64,000 nucleotides of DNA from JAAFJT01 sp043744275 (GTDB taxonomy: Bacteria > Bacteroidota > Bacteroidia > Chitinophagales > Saprospiraceae). The stretch spans positions 1-64,000 of the forward strand of contig JAYTUY010000077.1 in assembly GCA_043744275.1 (NCBI GenBank). Reading direction: 5' to 3'. This document shows, piece after piece, positions 1 through 9,266 of the stretch. The notes under the pieces were generated by a model. That model was not told where the DNA came from and did no database searches. It saw nothing but the letters and a program-made list of their open reading frames with translations. The number at the start of each line of letters is the position of its first letter. The stretch's first letter is position 1. The position numbers and the translations under genes are program-made.

Positions 1-1461
1 ATTTCAGAGCGCGTTGTTCAAGAAGATATTTTTACTTCATTGCACATCGAGCATTTTGAAATGGACGTGCGGGATACAAAATTGGGTGAAGAAGAATTAA
101 CCAATGATATTCCAAACGTATCAGAAGAAGCGACTAAAGACCTTGATGAATTCGGTATCATCCGCATCGGTGCTTGGGTAAAAGAAGGCGATATTTTGAT
201 TGGTAAGATTACACCCAAAGGTGAATCAGACCCGACACCGGAAGAAAAACTTCTTCGTGCTATCTTTGGCGATAAAGCAGGTGACGTTAAAGATGCATCC
301 ATGAAAGCACCTCCAGGTACTGAGGGGATCATCATTGACAAACAATTATTCGCTCGGGCAAAGAAAGATAAGGCTCAAAAGACTAAAGAGGAAGAGCAAA
401 TTAGCAAACTTGAAAGTCAGCACCTTGTTTCTTTAAACGAATTGACAACCATTTTGGTAGATAAATTACAGCAGCTTGTGAAAGATAAAACCGCGCAAGG
501 TGTTAAGTCAATTTATGGTGAAATGCGGATTCCGAAAGGTACGAAATACACCCCCTCAGTATTGAAGGACATTGACTATTCAGAAATTGACTATCAAAAC
601 TGGACGGATGATACGCATACTAACTCATTGATTTCCAGATTGTTACATAATTATTCAATTAAAGTCAATGAAGAAGTAGGTCGCTACAAACGGGAGAAAT
701 TTAATATTTCAATCGGTGATGAATTGCCTGCTGGTGTCTTAAAATTGGCTAAAGTTTACCTCGCTAAAAAGCGTAAGCTCAAAGTAGGGGATAAGCTCGC
801 AGGTCGTCATGGTAACAAGGGTATCGTTTCGCGGATAGTCCGTTCTGAAGATATGCCTTTCCTTGAAGACGGCACACCTGTTGACATCGTGCTTAACCCG
901 CTGGGTGTACCTTCTCGTATGAACTTGGGTCAAATATTTGAAACAGTTTTGGGTTGGGCAGGTGAAAAAATGGGATTAACATTTGCAACACCGATTTTTG
1001 ACGGAGCAAAATTGCATGAAATTGCAGATTACCTCGTCAATGCAGGCTTACCTGAATATGGTCAAACGTTTTTGCAAGATGGTGAAACGGGCGATCGTTT
1101 CCACCAAAGAGCAACGGTTGGTATTATCTATATGTTGAAATTATCTCACATGGTAGATGATAAGCTTCATGCTCGGTCAATCGGACCTTACTCGCTCATC
1201 ACGCAGCAGCCGTTGGGTGGTAAAGCGCAGTTCGGTGGTCAGCGTTTTGGTGAGATGGAGGTTTGGGCACTCGAAGCATTCGGTGCAGCCAATATCTTGC
1301 AAGAGTTGTTGACAATCAAATCCGATGATATTCAAGGTCGTGCGAAAGCCTATGAAGCCATCGTAAAAGGTGATAACTTACCTGAACCGAATATTCCAGA
1401 ATCATTCAATGTATTGGTTCACGAGTTAAGAGGTTTGGCTTTAGATGTCAAATTTGATTAA
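1..1461 (+). CDS. rpoB: RNA polymerase beta subunit, 3' part
   Basis: The reading frame is open from the first base, so this is the C-terminal 486 residues of RpoB; the start lies outside the window. RpoB forms the core catalytic enzyme with RpoC. Visible hallmarks are the G-D-K-x-x-G-R-H-G-N-K-G segment, L-N-P-L-G-V-P-S-R-M-N, and the C-terminal clamp region with GGKAQFGGQRFGEMEVWAL and KSDDIQGR. rpoC follows after a 72-base gap, the usual rpoBC order. Two copies of the window-wide motif lie in frame: at 319 (G-T-E-G-I) and at 550 (T-P-S-V). The identity is certain; only completeness is missing. Confidence 0.98.
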   Translation: MSERVVQEDIFTSLHIEHFEMDVRDTKLGEEELTNDIPNVSEEATKDLDEFGIIRIGAWVKEGDILIGKITPKGESDPTPEEKLLRAIFGDKAGDVKDASMKAPPGTEGIIIDKQLFARAKKDKAQKTKEEEQISKLESQHLVSLNELTTILVDKLQQLVKDKTAQGVKSIYGEMRIPKGTKYTPSVLKDIDYSEIDYQNWTDDTHTNSLISRLLHNYSIKVNEEVGRYKREKFNISIGDELPAGVLKLAKVYLAKKRKLKVGDKLAGRHGNKGIVSRIVRSEDMPFLEDGTPVDIVLNPLGVPSRMNLGQIFETVLGWAGEKMGLTFATPIFDGAKLHEIADYLVNAGLPEYGQTFLQDGETGDRFHQRATVGIIYMLKLSHMVDDKLHARSIGPYSLITQQPLGGKAQFGGQRFGEMEVWALEAFGAANILQELLTIKSDDIQGRAKAYEAIVKGDNLPEPNIPESFNVLVHELRGLALDVKFD

Positions 1462-1468
1462 TTTCAGA

Positions 1469-1483
1469 TACCCCCTCAGTATT
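1469..1483 (-). repeat. ACTGAGGGG motif copy, rpoB-rpoC gap
   Basis: Full 15-base form TACCCCCTCAGTATT, 7 bases after the rpoB stop. It has no partner arm and no T-run, so it is not a terminator. Confidence 0.85.
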
Positions 1484-1533
1484 GAGGCACTTTTTAAAAA
1501 GATTTTTATTAAACTTTTAATAAAGCAATCAGC

Positions 1534-4500
1534 ATGTCTTTGAAAAAAGCGAGCAGTAACTTGAAAAGCAGTAGTACTTTCGATAGTATTACTATCAGTT
1601 TGGCAAGCCCAGACGATATATTAGAGCGCAGCTATGGTGAGGTGTTGAAGCCTGAAACCATCAACTATCGCTCTTATAAGCCTGAGCGTGATGGCTTATT
1701 CTGCGAACGCATTTTTGGTCCCGTCAAGGACTATGAATGTTATTGCGGTAAATACAAGCGTATCCGTTATAAGGGCATCGTGTGCGACCGTTGCGGTGTA
1801 GAAGTGACGGAGAAGAAAGTGCGCCGTGAACGCATGGGGCATATTCGCCTTGTTGTGCCTGTTGTGCATATTTGGTTTTTCCGTTCATTGCCAAATAAAA
1901 TTGGCTATATGCTCGGATTATCCAGTAAAAAATTGGAGTCTATTATTTATTACGAAAGATATGTTGTTTGTAATGCAGGTCCAAAAGCTGCCGATGGTGT
2001 CAATAACCTCGACCTAATGACCGAAGAGGAATATCTCGAAATCCTCGAAGCATTGCCAAAAGACAATCAACAAAAAGACGATACCGACCCTGATAAGTTC
2101 GTAGCGAAAATGGGTGCAGAAGCAGTTCTTGATTTGCTTTCTCGCCTTGAACTCGATACATTGTCAGCTGATTTGCGCTACATGGCTGCTAACGAAGCAT
2201 CTCAGCAACGTAAGTCAGAGGCATTGAAGCGTTTGCGCGTTGTCGAAGCATTCCGTGAAGCCCGTTTGGTTAAGGAAAATAAGCCTGAATGGACTATTAT
2301 CCAATACTTGCCAGTTGTGCCGCCTGAATTGCGCCCGTTGGTGCCTTTGGATGGTGGTCGTTTTGCTTCTTCGGATTTGAATGATTTATATCGCCGTGTT
2401 ATTATTCGGAACAATCGTTTGAAGCGTCTTTTGGAAATCAAAGCACCAGAGGTGATTTTGAGAAACGAAAAACGGATGCTCCAAGAAGCCGTTGACTCAT
2501 TATTCGATAACTCACGTAAATCCAACGCTGTTAAAGCAGAAGGTGGTCGCGCGTTGAAATCTTTATCGGATATTTTGAAAGGTAAGCAAGGTCGTTTCCG
2601 TCAAAACTTGTTGGGTAAACGTGTTGACTATTCAGGTCGTTCGGTTATCGTGGTTGGCCCTACTCAGAAATTGCACGAGTGTGGTTTGCCTAAACAAATG
2701 GCTGCGGAATTGTTCAAACCGTTTGTTATTCGTAAATTAATAGAGCGGGGTATTGTTAAAACGGTTAAATCTGCTAAAAAATTAGTGGATAGAAAAGACC
2801 CTGTTATTTGGGAAATTCTCGAAAATATATTGAAAGGACATCCAGTTCTCTTGAACCGTGCACCTACGCTCCATAGATTATCCATCCAAGCTTTCCAGCC
2901 GAGATTGATAGAAGGTAAAGCGATTCAATTACACCCGCTTGTGTGTGGTGCATTCAACGCCGACTTTGATGGTGACCAGATGGCGGTACACGTACCCCTC
3001 AGTCACGCAGCCATTTTGGAGGCTCAAGTATTGATGTTAGCGGCTCATAATATTTTGAACCCTCAAGATGGTTCACCTATTACATTGCCTTCTCAGGACA
3101 TGGTTTTGGGACTTTATTATTTGACAAAAGAACGTCAGTCCATTCCAGAAAATCCAGTGATAGGTGAGGGTAGCCGTTTTTATTCAGCAGAGGAAGTGAT
3201 TATTGCCTACAATGAAAAGCGTGTAGATTTACATGCTGCTATCAAATGTAGAGCAAGAATAGAGGAAAATGGTAAAATGGTCATTAGATTGATAGACACA
3301 ACTGTTGGTCGTGTTCTTTTCAATCAAGCTGTTCCTGAAAAAGTACCATTCATCAATACCCTTTTGACAAAACGGAACTTGAAAGGCATTATTGGCGATA
3401 TTATTAAGCGGACGAATTTCGCAGTAACTGCGGATTTTCTTGATGCTATCAAAGAATTAGGCTTCGGGATGGCTTTCCGTGCAGGTTTATCTTTCAACTT
3501 AGGTGATTTGATTACGCCTACAGTTAAAGCTAAAACTTTGGAAGAAGCACAAGTAGAAGTTGATGAAGTTTGGGATTCATACAATATGGGTTTGATTACA
3601 AACAACGAGCGTTACAACCAAATTATTGACAAATGGACTTTTGCTGATAACCGTGTAACTGAGGCGTTGATGAAAGAATTAGCCGCTCATAAGCAAGGTT
3701 TTAACTCAGTTTATATGATGTTGGACTCTGGTGCTCGGGGTTCTAAGCAGCAAATCAAGCAGTTGGCAGGTATGAGGGGTTTGATGGCTAAACCACGTAA
3801 ATCAGGTGATACAGGTGGAGCGATTATCGAAAACCCAATTCTTTCTAACTTCTTAGATGGTTTGTCGGTTTTGGAATACTTCCTTTCTACTCACGGTGCT
3901 CGTAAAGGTTTGGCGGATACGGCTTTGAAAACGGCGGATGCAGGTTATTTAACTCGTCGTTTAGTTGACGTTGCCCAAGACGTGGTTATTCGTGAAGAAG
4001 ACTGTAATACACTGAGGGGTATAGAAACTACTGCATTTAAAGAAGGTGATAAAGAGATTGAATCTCTTTTCACTCGTATTAAAGGTCGTTTCACCCTTCA
4101 TGATATTGTTCATCCCGATACTGATGCCGTAATTCTTTCTGCTGCTGAATTTATTACTGATGATGTAGCTCTTGAAATTGAAAAAGCAGGCGTTGAAGCA
4201 GTCACTATTAGATCAGTATTGACTTGCGAAACGAAGCGTGGTGTGTGTGCTAAATGTTACGGACGTAACTTGGCAAGCGGTCGGATTGCTGAAATGGGTG
4301 ATGCTACTGGTATTATTGCAGCACAATCTATCGGTGAGCCAGGTACTCAGTTGACACTTCGTACTTTCCACGTAGGTGGTACGGTAATGATGAGTCGGAC
4401 TGAAAGTGAATTAGTAGCTCGTGTGAATGGAAAAATTGAATTTGACGAAATAGTATCTGTACAGTACAATGAAGACAATGGTAATAATAACGAAGTAGTT

Positions 4501-5874
4501 ATTTCAAGAACGGGTGAATTACGCATTCTTGATTCTAAAACAAATAAAGTTCTCGTTTCAAGCAATATTATGTATGGCTCGACTATTTTCGTAAAAGATG
4601 GTCAAGAAGTAAAACGCGGTGATAAAATATGTGAATGGGATCCATTTAATGCTGTCATGGTGGCTGATAAAACAGGGACTATTCAATTTGACGGTATCGA
4701 AGAAGGTGTTACATTCCGTGAAGAACGCGATGATCAAACAGGTTTTGCTGAAAAAGTCATTGTTGAATCTCGTAATAAACGTAAAATACCAGTCATTAGA
4801 ATTGTTGATAAAGATGGTGATGAACTCAAATCATTCACATTGCCTGTAGGTGCTTACTTATCTGTTGAAGATGGTCAAGAAATCCGCACAGGTCAACGGA
4901 TGGTGAAAATTCCTCGCCGTATGAGCAAAATTCAGGATATTACAGGTGGTTTGCCTCGTGTAACCGAGCTTTTTGAAGCCCGTAACCCGACCAATCCAGC
5001 AGTTGTTTCTGAAATTGACGGTATTGTTGAATTAGGAAAAGTGAAACGCGGTAATCGTGAGATTTCAGTGAAAGGAAGAGATGGTCAAGATAGAAAATAT
5101 TTAATTCCGCTTTCTAAACACATCCTTGTTCAAGATGGTGACTTTGTTCGCGCATGTACGCCGCTTTCTGATGGCTCGATGGCACCACGCGATATTCTCG
5201 CTATTCAAGGTCCTTTCGCTGTTCAACAGCATTTGGTGAATGGTGTTCAAGAGGTTTACCGTTCTCAAGGTATTGCTATCAATGATAAACACATTGAAGT
5301 AATTGTGCGTCAAATGATGCGTCGCCTTGAAATCGTTGATCCAGGTGATACAACATTCCTTGAAGGCGAACCAGTTGATCGCAACGAATTCAATGAAGTC
5401 AATGATGATATTTATGATAAAAAATTCGTCATTGATGCAGGTGAATCCAATCGCTTAAAAGCTGGTCAGTTGGTCACATTGCGCCAAATCCGTGAGGAAA
5501 ACTCATATTTGAAACGGAATGATAAAAAAGCCCTTGAATTCCGCGATGCCGTAGCCGCTACTTCAATGCCGCTTCTTTTAGGTATTACGAAATCTTCATT
5601 GGGTACTGAAAGCTGGATTTCAGCCGCTTCATTCCAAGAGACTACTAAGGTACTTTCTACAGCCGCTATTGCTGCTAAGAGAGATAACTTGATGGGCTTG
5701 AAAGAAAACGTTATCGTTGGTAAACTCATTCCTGCAGGTACAGGTTTGCGCCAATTCAGAAACCTTATCGTTACAACTAAATCTGCTTACGAAAGCAACA
5801 AAGCTCGTGGCATTTTAGATGATCTTGATATGGATTATGAAGAGCAATATGTAGGCAATGAAAGTGAATTATAA
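1534..5874 (+). CDS. rpoC: RNA polymerase beta' subunit
   Basis: Full-length 1446-residue RpoC. The N-terminal zinc site is formed by C69, C71, C84 and C87. The catalytic N-A-D-F-D-G-D-Q-M motif starts at N475 and carries the three Mg-binding aspartates. A second zinc site starts at about C898 (CETKRGVCAKC). The trigger-loop neighbourhood (GEPGTQLTLRTFHVGG) is intact. It is transcribed with rpoB, and an intrinsic terminator follows. Two motif copies are in frame: at 2995 (V-P-L-S-H) and at 4011 (T-L-R-G-I). In the second case the residues look normal for the family, so the motif may use a pre-existing peptide there. Confidence 0.99.
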   Translation: MSLKKASSNLKSSSTFDSITISLASPDDILERSYGEVLKPETINYRSYKPERDGLFCERIFGPVKDYECYCGKYKRIRYKGIVCDRCGVEVTEKKVRRERMGHIRLVVPVVHIWFFRSLPNKIGYMLGLSSKKLESIIYYERYVVCNAGPKAADGVNNLDLMTEEEYLEILEALPKDNQQKDDTDPDKFVAKMGAEAVLDLLSRLELDTLSADLRYMAANEASQQRKSEALKRLRVVEAFREARLVKENKPEWTIIQYLPVVPPELRPLVPLDGGRFASSDLNDLYRRVIIRNNRLKRLLEIKAPEVILRNEKRMLQEAVDSLFDNSRKSNAVKAEGGRALKSLSDILKGKQGRFRQNLLGKRVDYSGRSVIVVGPTQKLHECGLPKQMAAELFKPFVIRKLIERGIVKTVKSAKKLVDRKDPVIWEILENILKGHPVLLNRAPTLHRLSIQAFQPRLIEGKAIQLHPLVCGAFNADFDGDQMAVHVPLSHAAILEAQVLMLAAHNILNPQDGSPITLPSQDMVLGLYYLTKERQSIPENPVIGEGSRFYSAEEVIIAYNEKRVDLHAAIKCRARIEENGKMVIRLIDTTVGRVLFNQAVPEKVPFINTLLTKRNLKGIIGDIIKRTNFAVTADFLDAIKELGFGMAFRAGLSFNLGDLITPTVKAKTLEEAQVEVDEVWDSYNMGLITNNERYNQIIDKWTFADNRVTEALMKELAAHKQGFNSVYMMLDSGARGSKQQIKQLAGMRGLMAKPRKSGDTGGAIIENPILSNFLDGLSVLEYFLSTHGARKGLADTALKTADAGYLTRRLVDVAQDVVIREEDCNTLRGIETTAFKEGDKEIESLFTRIKGRFTLHDIVHPDTDAVILSAAEFITDDVALEIEKAGVEAVTIRSVLTCETKRGVCAKCYGRNLASGRIAEMGDATGIIAAQSIGEPGTQLTLRTFHVGGTVMMSRTESELVARVNGKIEFDEIVSVQYNEDNGNNNEVVISRTGELRILDSKTNKVLVSSNIMYGSTIFVKDGQEVKRGDKICEWDPFNAVMVADKTGTIQFDGIEEGVTFREERDDQTGFAEKVIVESRNKRKIPVIRIVDKDGDELKSFTLPVGAYLSVEDGQEIRTGQRMVKIPRRMSKIQDITGGLPRVTELFEARNPTNPAVVSEIDGIVELGKVKRGNREISVKGRDGQDRKYLIPLSKHILVQDGDFVRACTPLSDGSMAPRDILAIQGPFAVQQHLVNGVQEVYRSQGIAINDKHIEVIVRQMMRRLEIVDPGDTTFLEGEPVDRNEFNEVNDDIYDKKFVIDAGESNRLKAGQLVTLRQIREENSYLKRNDKKALEFRDAVAATSMPLLLGITKSSLGTESWISAASFQETTKVLSTAAIAAKRDNLMGLKENVIVGKLIPAGTGLRQFRNLIVTTKSAYESNKARGILDDLDMDYEEQYVGNESEL

Positions 5875-5898
5875 ATTTTAGAGGAAATATAGATAGAC

Positions 5899-5932
5899 AA
5901 AAGCCGTCCCGAGTAATTCGAGACGGCTTTTT
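5899..5932 (+). terminator. Intrinsic terminator of rpoBC
   Basis: AAGCCGTC at 5901 pairs with GACGGCTT at 5922, followed by a short T-run. It lies 25 bases after the rpoC stop. Confidence 0.85.
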
Positions 5933-6056
5933 CGATTTCGGATATGGGATTTCGGATTTCGGTCGTGTCCGAAATCCGAAATCCGTATTCGATTTGGGGT
6001 TTCGGATTTAGGTTTTCGTTCGTGTCCGAAATCCCAAACCCGAAATCCGAAATCGA
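5933..6056. repeat. Low-complexity array paired with its reverse complement
   Basis: Repeats of GATTTCGG and GGGATTTCGG alternate with their reverse complements CCGAAATCC, separated by two GTCGTGTCC/TTCGTGTCC spacers. The whole stretch can fold into a long imperfect hairpin. It fills most of the gap between rpoC and the WG-repeat gene. No gene is visible in it. Confidence 0.75.
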
Positions 6057-6057
6057 A

Positions 6058-6072
6058 TACCCCCTCAGTATT
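6058..6072 (-). repeat. ACTGAGGGG motif copy, intergenic
   Basis: Full form TACCCCCTCAGTATT, directly after the GATTTCGG inverted array and 120 bases before the next gene. Confidence 0.85.
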
Positions 6073-6194
6073 TTTTACTGATTTTACAATGTTGAACAAA
6101 TAAATATTTGAATACCGTGAAAATGGTATTGAGTTTGTATTCTTTGTAAAGAAAGCTATCAACGAATCTTTTAAACTTTATTTATAATCGACCA

Positions 6195-8099
6195 ATGAAT
6201 AAAAAATTACTTAACATTCCCATTTCTATTATTTTCCCTTTCTTGTTAAATGCCCAATCATCTACCCAAAACTCACAGAGTCAATTAGCGATGAGTGGCA
6301 TTCCAACAGCTAAACTTTCTTCGAGTAAGGTGGCTAAAGTAGAAACTAAAGTTCAAACCAACCAACAAATGCTTTTAACTGCGTCTTGCCTTGAAGAGCA
6401 GCGTAATGACCGCATTTATGTCCGACAAAAAGATTTAGATGGCAATGAGATTCTGGCATTCCCTTTAGATTCTCTTCGCACCAACGCTCGTTATGGTTTG
6501 GTTGAAGCCTATAAAGAGGGTTTTTCAAGGGTTAAAAAAGATCAAGTTTATGGCTTCATCAACCTTTGTGGCGATGAAATAGTGCCTTGTCAATATCAAA
6601 CGGCGGATGTTTTCAATAATGGAAAAGCATTGGTGAAAAAAGTTGTTTGGTATTTTGTAGATGGAGAAAATAATGAAGGCGATGAATTGACTAAGGTTAT
6701 TGATGCCAAAGCCTTAATTCAAGGTGTCAGCCTCGTTAAATTTAAAGAAGGTAAATGGGCACTTATCGACAATAAATATGATGTCTCGAAAAAACCTGTT
6801 TCAGGATTATATGATGAAATCGTTCCTTTTTTCAATAAAGAAACATTTAAAGTCAAATTAGGCAATCAATATGGCGTCATCAATCTAAAAGGACAGGTTT
6901 TGTTACCACCATCTTATGAATTTATTGAGCCTACCGCTATTGCTTCATTGTTTAAAGTGGGTCAATCTGGTAAAGTAGGTTTAGTAGATACTCAGTGGAA
7001 AATAAAATTCGAACCTATTTACAAGCAAATTTCAGAGTTTGATGCCAATGGAATCGCTTGGGCTCAAATTGACGGTGGGTATTCATTATTGAGTAGTAAA
7101 ACTTTTAAGAACAGTAAAACATATAAAACCATCAGCCCTTTTAGTCCTTTGGGAATGGCTCAAATTCAAGCGACGAATAATACTTTAGGTTTAATCAATA
7201 CCAATTTAGATGTCATTTTTGACCCTAAATATGGCTCTATAGCTGAATTTAATGAATTCAAATTAGCGGCTGTCAGTTATCCCAATAGAAAATTTGGTTT
7301 TATTAATACAAAAGGAGAAGAAATTATAACGCCTTCTTTCGATGAAGTGGGTAAATTCAATAAATTCGGTTTGGTCGTTGTGCGCGAAGACAACCGTGAT
7401 GCCCGCAATAAAATTTATAAAACATCAGAAGTTTATAACCGATTCGGTCAAGCTGTTGTCACTAAATCTAATGATACTTTGGGCGTTGCCTCAAATTTAT
7501 CTATCAACTATGATTTTGTGGACACTTTGCTCAATGGAAAATACATTTTAGCATCTAAACTGATAGACAATGATTTTGCAGGATACCATCTTATAGAAGT
7601 AGGTTCATTCAGATTAGTAACTAAAGTGCCCTATGATGAAATTACTGAATATGACGAATTTGCTCTTTTTCGCTATAAATCAGGTAAACATTGGGGCATG
7701 ATGGATACGACTGGCAAAGTGATTTTGCAACCAACTTATCTCGAAATTCGCCGCCCAGGAGAAGGTTATTATGCCGCCATGAACGATGATGGGAAATATG
7801 GTTTTATTGATAAAAAAGCTAAAATTCAAATCCCGTGTGAATACCCTGAAGCAAAAATTTTTAAAAAAGGACATTGCGTCGTCTCAAAAGGAAAGGAAAA
7901 ATGGGGTTTGATTAATAAATTCAATGCTAAAGTAGTGCCTTGTTCTTTCAAAATGGTGAATGAAACAGATGGTCGCTATGAGATGATTGATGAAAAAAAT
8001 AACAAATATATGATTGACCAAAAAGGCGATTGTATGGATGGCAATTGTAGCAAATTTGAAGAAATTAGAAGAAAAGCCAATCAATCAATCAGCAAATAA
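6195..8099 (+). CDS. WG-repeat protein, exported
   Basis: 634 residues with an N-terminal signal-like segment (about residues 1-20, ending L-N-A-Q). From about residue 110 on there are many WG-type repeats (K-Y-G-F-I-D, K-W-G-L-I-N, Q-Y-G-V-I-N and similar), each about 45-50 residues. Such repeats are common in Bacteroidota, where their function is mostly unknown; a structural or binding role at the envelope is inference. There is no catalytic motif. The gene holds no copy of the window-wide motif, unusual for nearly 2 kb here. It stands alone between rpoC and the convergent era gene. Confidence 0.85.
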   Translation: MNKKLLNIPISIIFPFLLNAQSSTQNSQSQLAMSGIPTAKLSSSKVAKVETKVQTNQQMLLTASCLEEQRNDRIYVRQKDLDGNEILAFPLDSLRTNARYGLVEAYKEGFSRVKKDQVYGFINLCGDEIVPCQYQTADVFNNGKALVKKVVWYFVDGENNEGDELTKVIDAKALIQGVSLVKFKEGKWALIDNKYDVSKKPVSGLYDEIVPFFNKETFKVKLGNQYGVINLKGQVLLPPSYEFIEPTAIASLFKVGQSGKVGLVDTQWKIKFEPIYKQISEFDANGIAWAQIDGGYSLLSSKTFKNSKTYKTISPFSPLGMAQIQATNNTLGLINTNLDVIFDPKYGSIAEFNEFKLAAVSYPNRKFGFINTKGEEIITPSFDEVGKFNKFGLVVVREDNRDARNKIYKTSEVYNRFGQAVVTKSNDTLGVASNLSINYDFVDTLLNGKYILASKLIDNDFAGYHLIEVGSFRLVTKVPYDEITEYDEFALFRYKSGKHWGMMDTTGKVILQPTYLEIRRPGEGYYAAMNDDGKYGFIDKKAKIQIPCEYPEAKIFKKGHCVVSKGKEKWGLINKFNAKVVPCSFKMVNETDGRYEMIDEKNNKYMIDQKGDCMDGNCSKFEEIRRKANQSISK

Positions 8100-8137
8100 A
8101 AGGACGGCAATTAATATTACTCATAATTATTGGTTTA

Positions 8138-8175
8138 CGCTAAACAGTTGATTTTCAATTGTTTAGCGTTTTTTT
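8138..8175 (+). terminator. Intrinsic terminator of the WG-repeat gene
   Basis: A 14-base stem CGCTAAACAGTTGA/TCAATTGTTTAGCG with a 3-base loop and a run of eight Ts. Confidence 0.85.
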
Positions 8176-8248
8176 TGTCATTCAGTAGGAATCTCTTTTA
8201 ACTTTGAATGTCTCAAATAAAGCTAAAAGAGATTCCTGCTGAATGACA
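8176..8248. repeat. 25-base inverted repeat between convergent genes
   Basis: The left arm (8176-8200) and right arm (8224-8248) pair over 25 bases with one mismatch and a 23-base loop. T- and A-runs on both sides would let it serve as a terminator for era on the minus strand. Confidence 0.75.
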
Positions 8249-8280
8249 AAAAAAAGCAAAGCAGGAATTTTGTATTCATA

Positions 8281-9201
8281 TTAAATTGTATAGCCAAAAT
8301 GCTTCAATAATCTATCATCATCGCGCCAATTATCTTTCACTTTTACCGACAATTCTAAAAAAACTTTGGCTTGTAAAAACTCTTCCAAATCCTTCCGAGC
8401 TTCAGTGCCGACTTTTTTTATAGACATACCATTTTTACCAATTATAATGACCTTTTGACTTTCGCGAGAAACAAATATAGTAGCCATAATGCGGTCAAGG
8501 GCTTCGCCTTTATTGGTTTGCGTTTCTTTGAAAGAATCAACGACCACCTCGCACGAATAAGGGATTTCATCTCTATAATTGAGCAATATTTTCTCTCTAA
8601 TAATTTCCGCTGTAAAGAAGCGTTCAGGTCTATCCGTCAATTGATCTTTTGGATAATATTCAAGTCCTTCTGGCAAAATATCTTTTATTTTACTCAATAA
8701 ACCCAATGAATTGCCTTCATCTAAAACCTCAATATTCTTCTTTTTTAAAGCAGAAATTTCAAAAATTTCATTAAAATCAATCAATTTTGTCAAAGTATTT
8801 CTATAAGCATCCACGACAGCAGCAGGAAATGCATCGACTTTATTAATCACTAAAAACTTAGGATAATCCACATTTTTCAACTTCGTAATTATGGGGTCTT
8901 CAGCATCAAATTTCTCATTCGGCTCCGTTACAAACAGCATCACGTCGGCATCTTCAAACGAACCTTCCACAAAAGCATTCATAGCTGCTTGCATTTTATA
9001 AGCTGGTTTACGGATAAAACCGGGTGTATCGCTGAACACAATTTGAAAATCATCGCCGCTCAAAAGCCCGATAATACGATGACGAGTAGTCTGTGGTTTA
9101 TTCGTAATAATGCTCATTCTCTCGCCTACGAGGGCATTCATAAGTGTACTTTTCCCGACATTTGGGCGGCCGACTATATTGACAAAACCTGATTTATGCA
9201 T
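8281..9201 (-). CDS. era: GTPase Era
   Basis: 306 residues, a normal Era length. Era is a GTP-binding protein that acts in 16S rRNA maturation and 30S assembly. The G1 loop is G11-R-P-N-V-G-K-S-T19, G3 is D-T-P-G and G4 is N-K-V-D. The C-terminal KH domain shows the G-K-N-G-M-S-I-K-K-V-G RNA-binding loop. The start ATG at 9201 lies just downstream of a TACTTTTG promoter element. The gene is convergent with the WG-repeat gene. Confidence 0.97.
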   Translation of the reverse strand: MHKSGFVNIVGRPNVGKSTLMNALVGERMSIITNKPQTTRHRIIGLLSGDDFQIVFSDTPGFIRKPAYKMQAAMNAFVEGSFEDADVMLFVTEPNEKFDAEDPIITKLKNVDYPKFLVINKVDAFPAAVVDAYRNTLTKLIDFNEIFEISALKKKNIEVLDEGNSLGLLSKIKDILPEGLEYYPKDQLTDRPERFFTAEIIREKILLNYRDEIPYSCEVVVDSFKETQTNKGEALDRIMATIFVSRESQKVIIIGKNGMSIKKVGTEARKDLEEFLQAKVFLELSVKVKDNWRDDDRLLKHFGYTI

Positions 9202-9223
9202 AATAATTGAGTGATTTAGGGTG

Positions 9224-9231
9224 CAAAAGTA
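9224..9231 (-). promoter_or_regulatory. Candidate -7 box of era
   Basis: TACTTTTG on the minus strand fits the Bacteroidota TAnnTTTG element and lies 22 bases before the start codon. No clear TTTG lies at the -33 position; a motif copy occupies that area. Confidence 0.5.
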
Positions 9232-9246
9232 AGCAAAATATGTCGA

Positions 9247-9261
9247 AATACTGAGGGGGTA
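9247..9261 (+). repeat. ACTGAGGGG motif copy, between era and ubiD
   Basis: Full form AATACTGAGGGGGTA, in the 65-base gap upstream of era and 5 bases past the ubiD stop. Confidence 0.85.
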
Positions 9262-9266
9262 GGTAA

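Noticed and set aside
3771..3780. TATGAGGGGT in rpoC as a motif copy
   Set aside because: It lacks the C of CTGAGGGG, and the encoded G-M-R-G-L looks like ordinary RpoC sequence.
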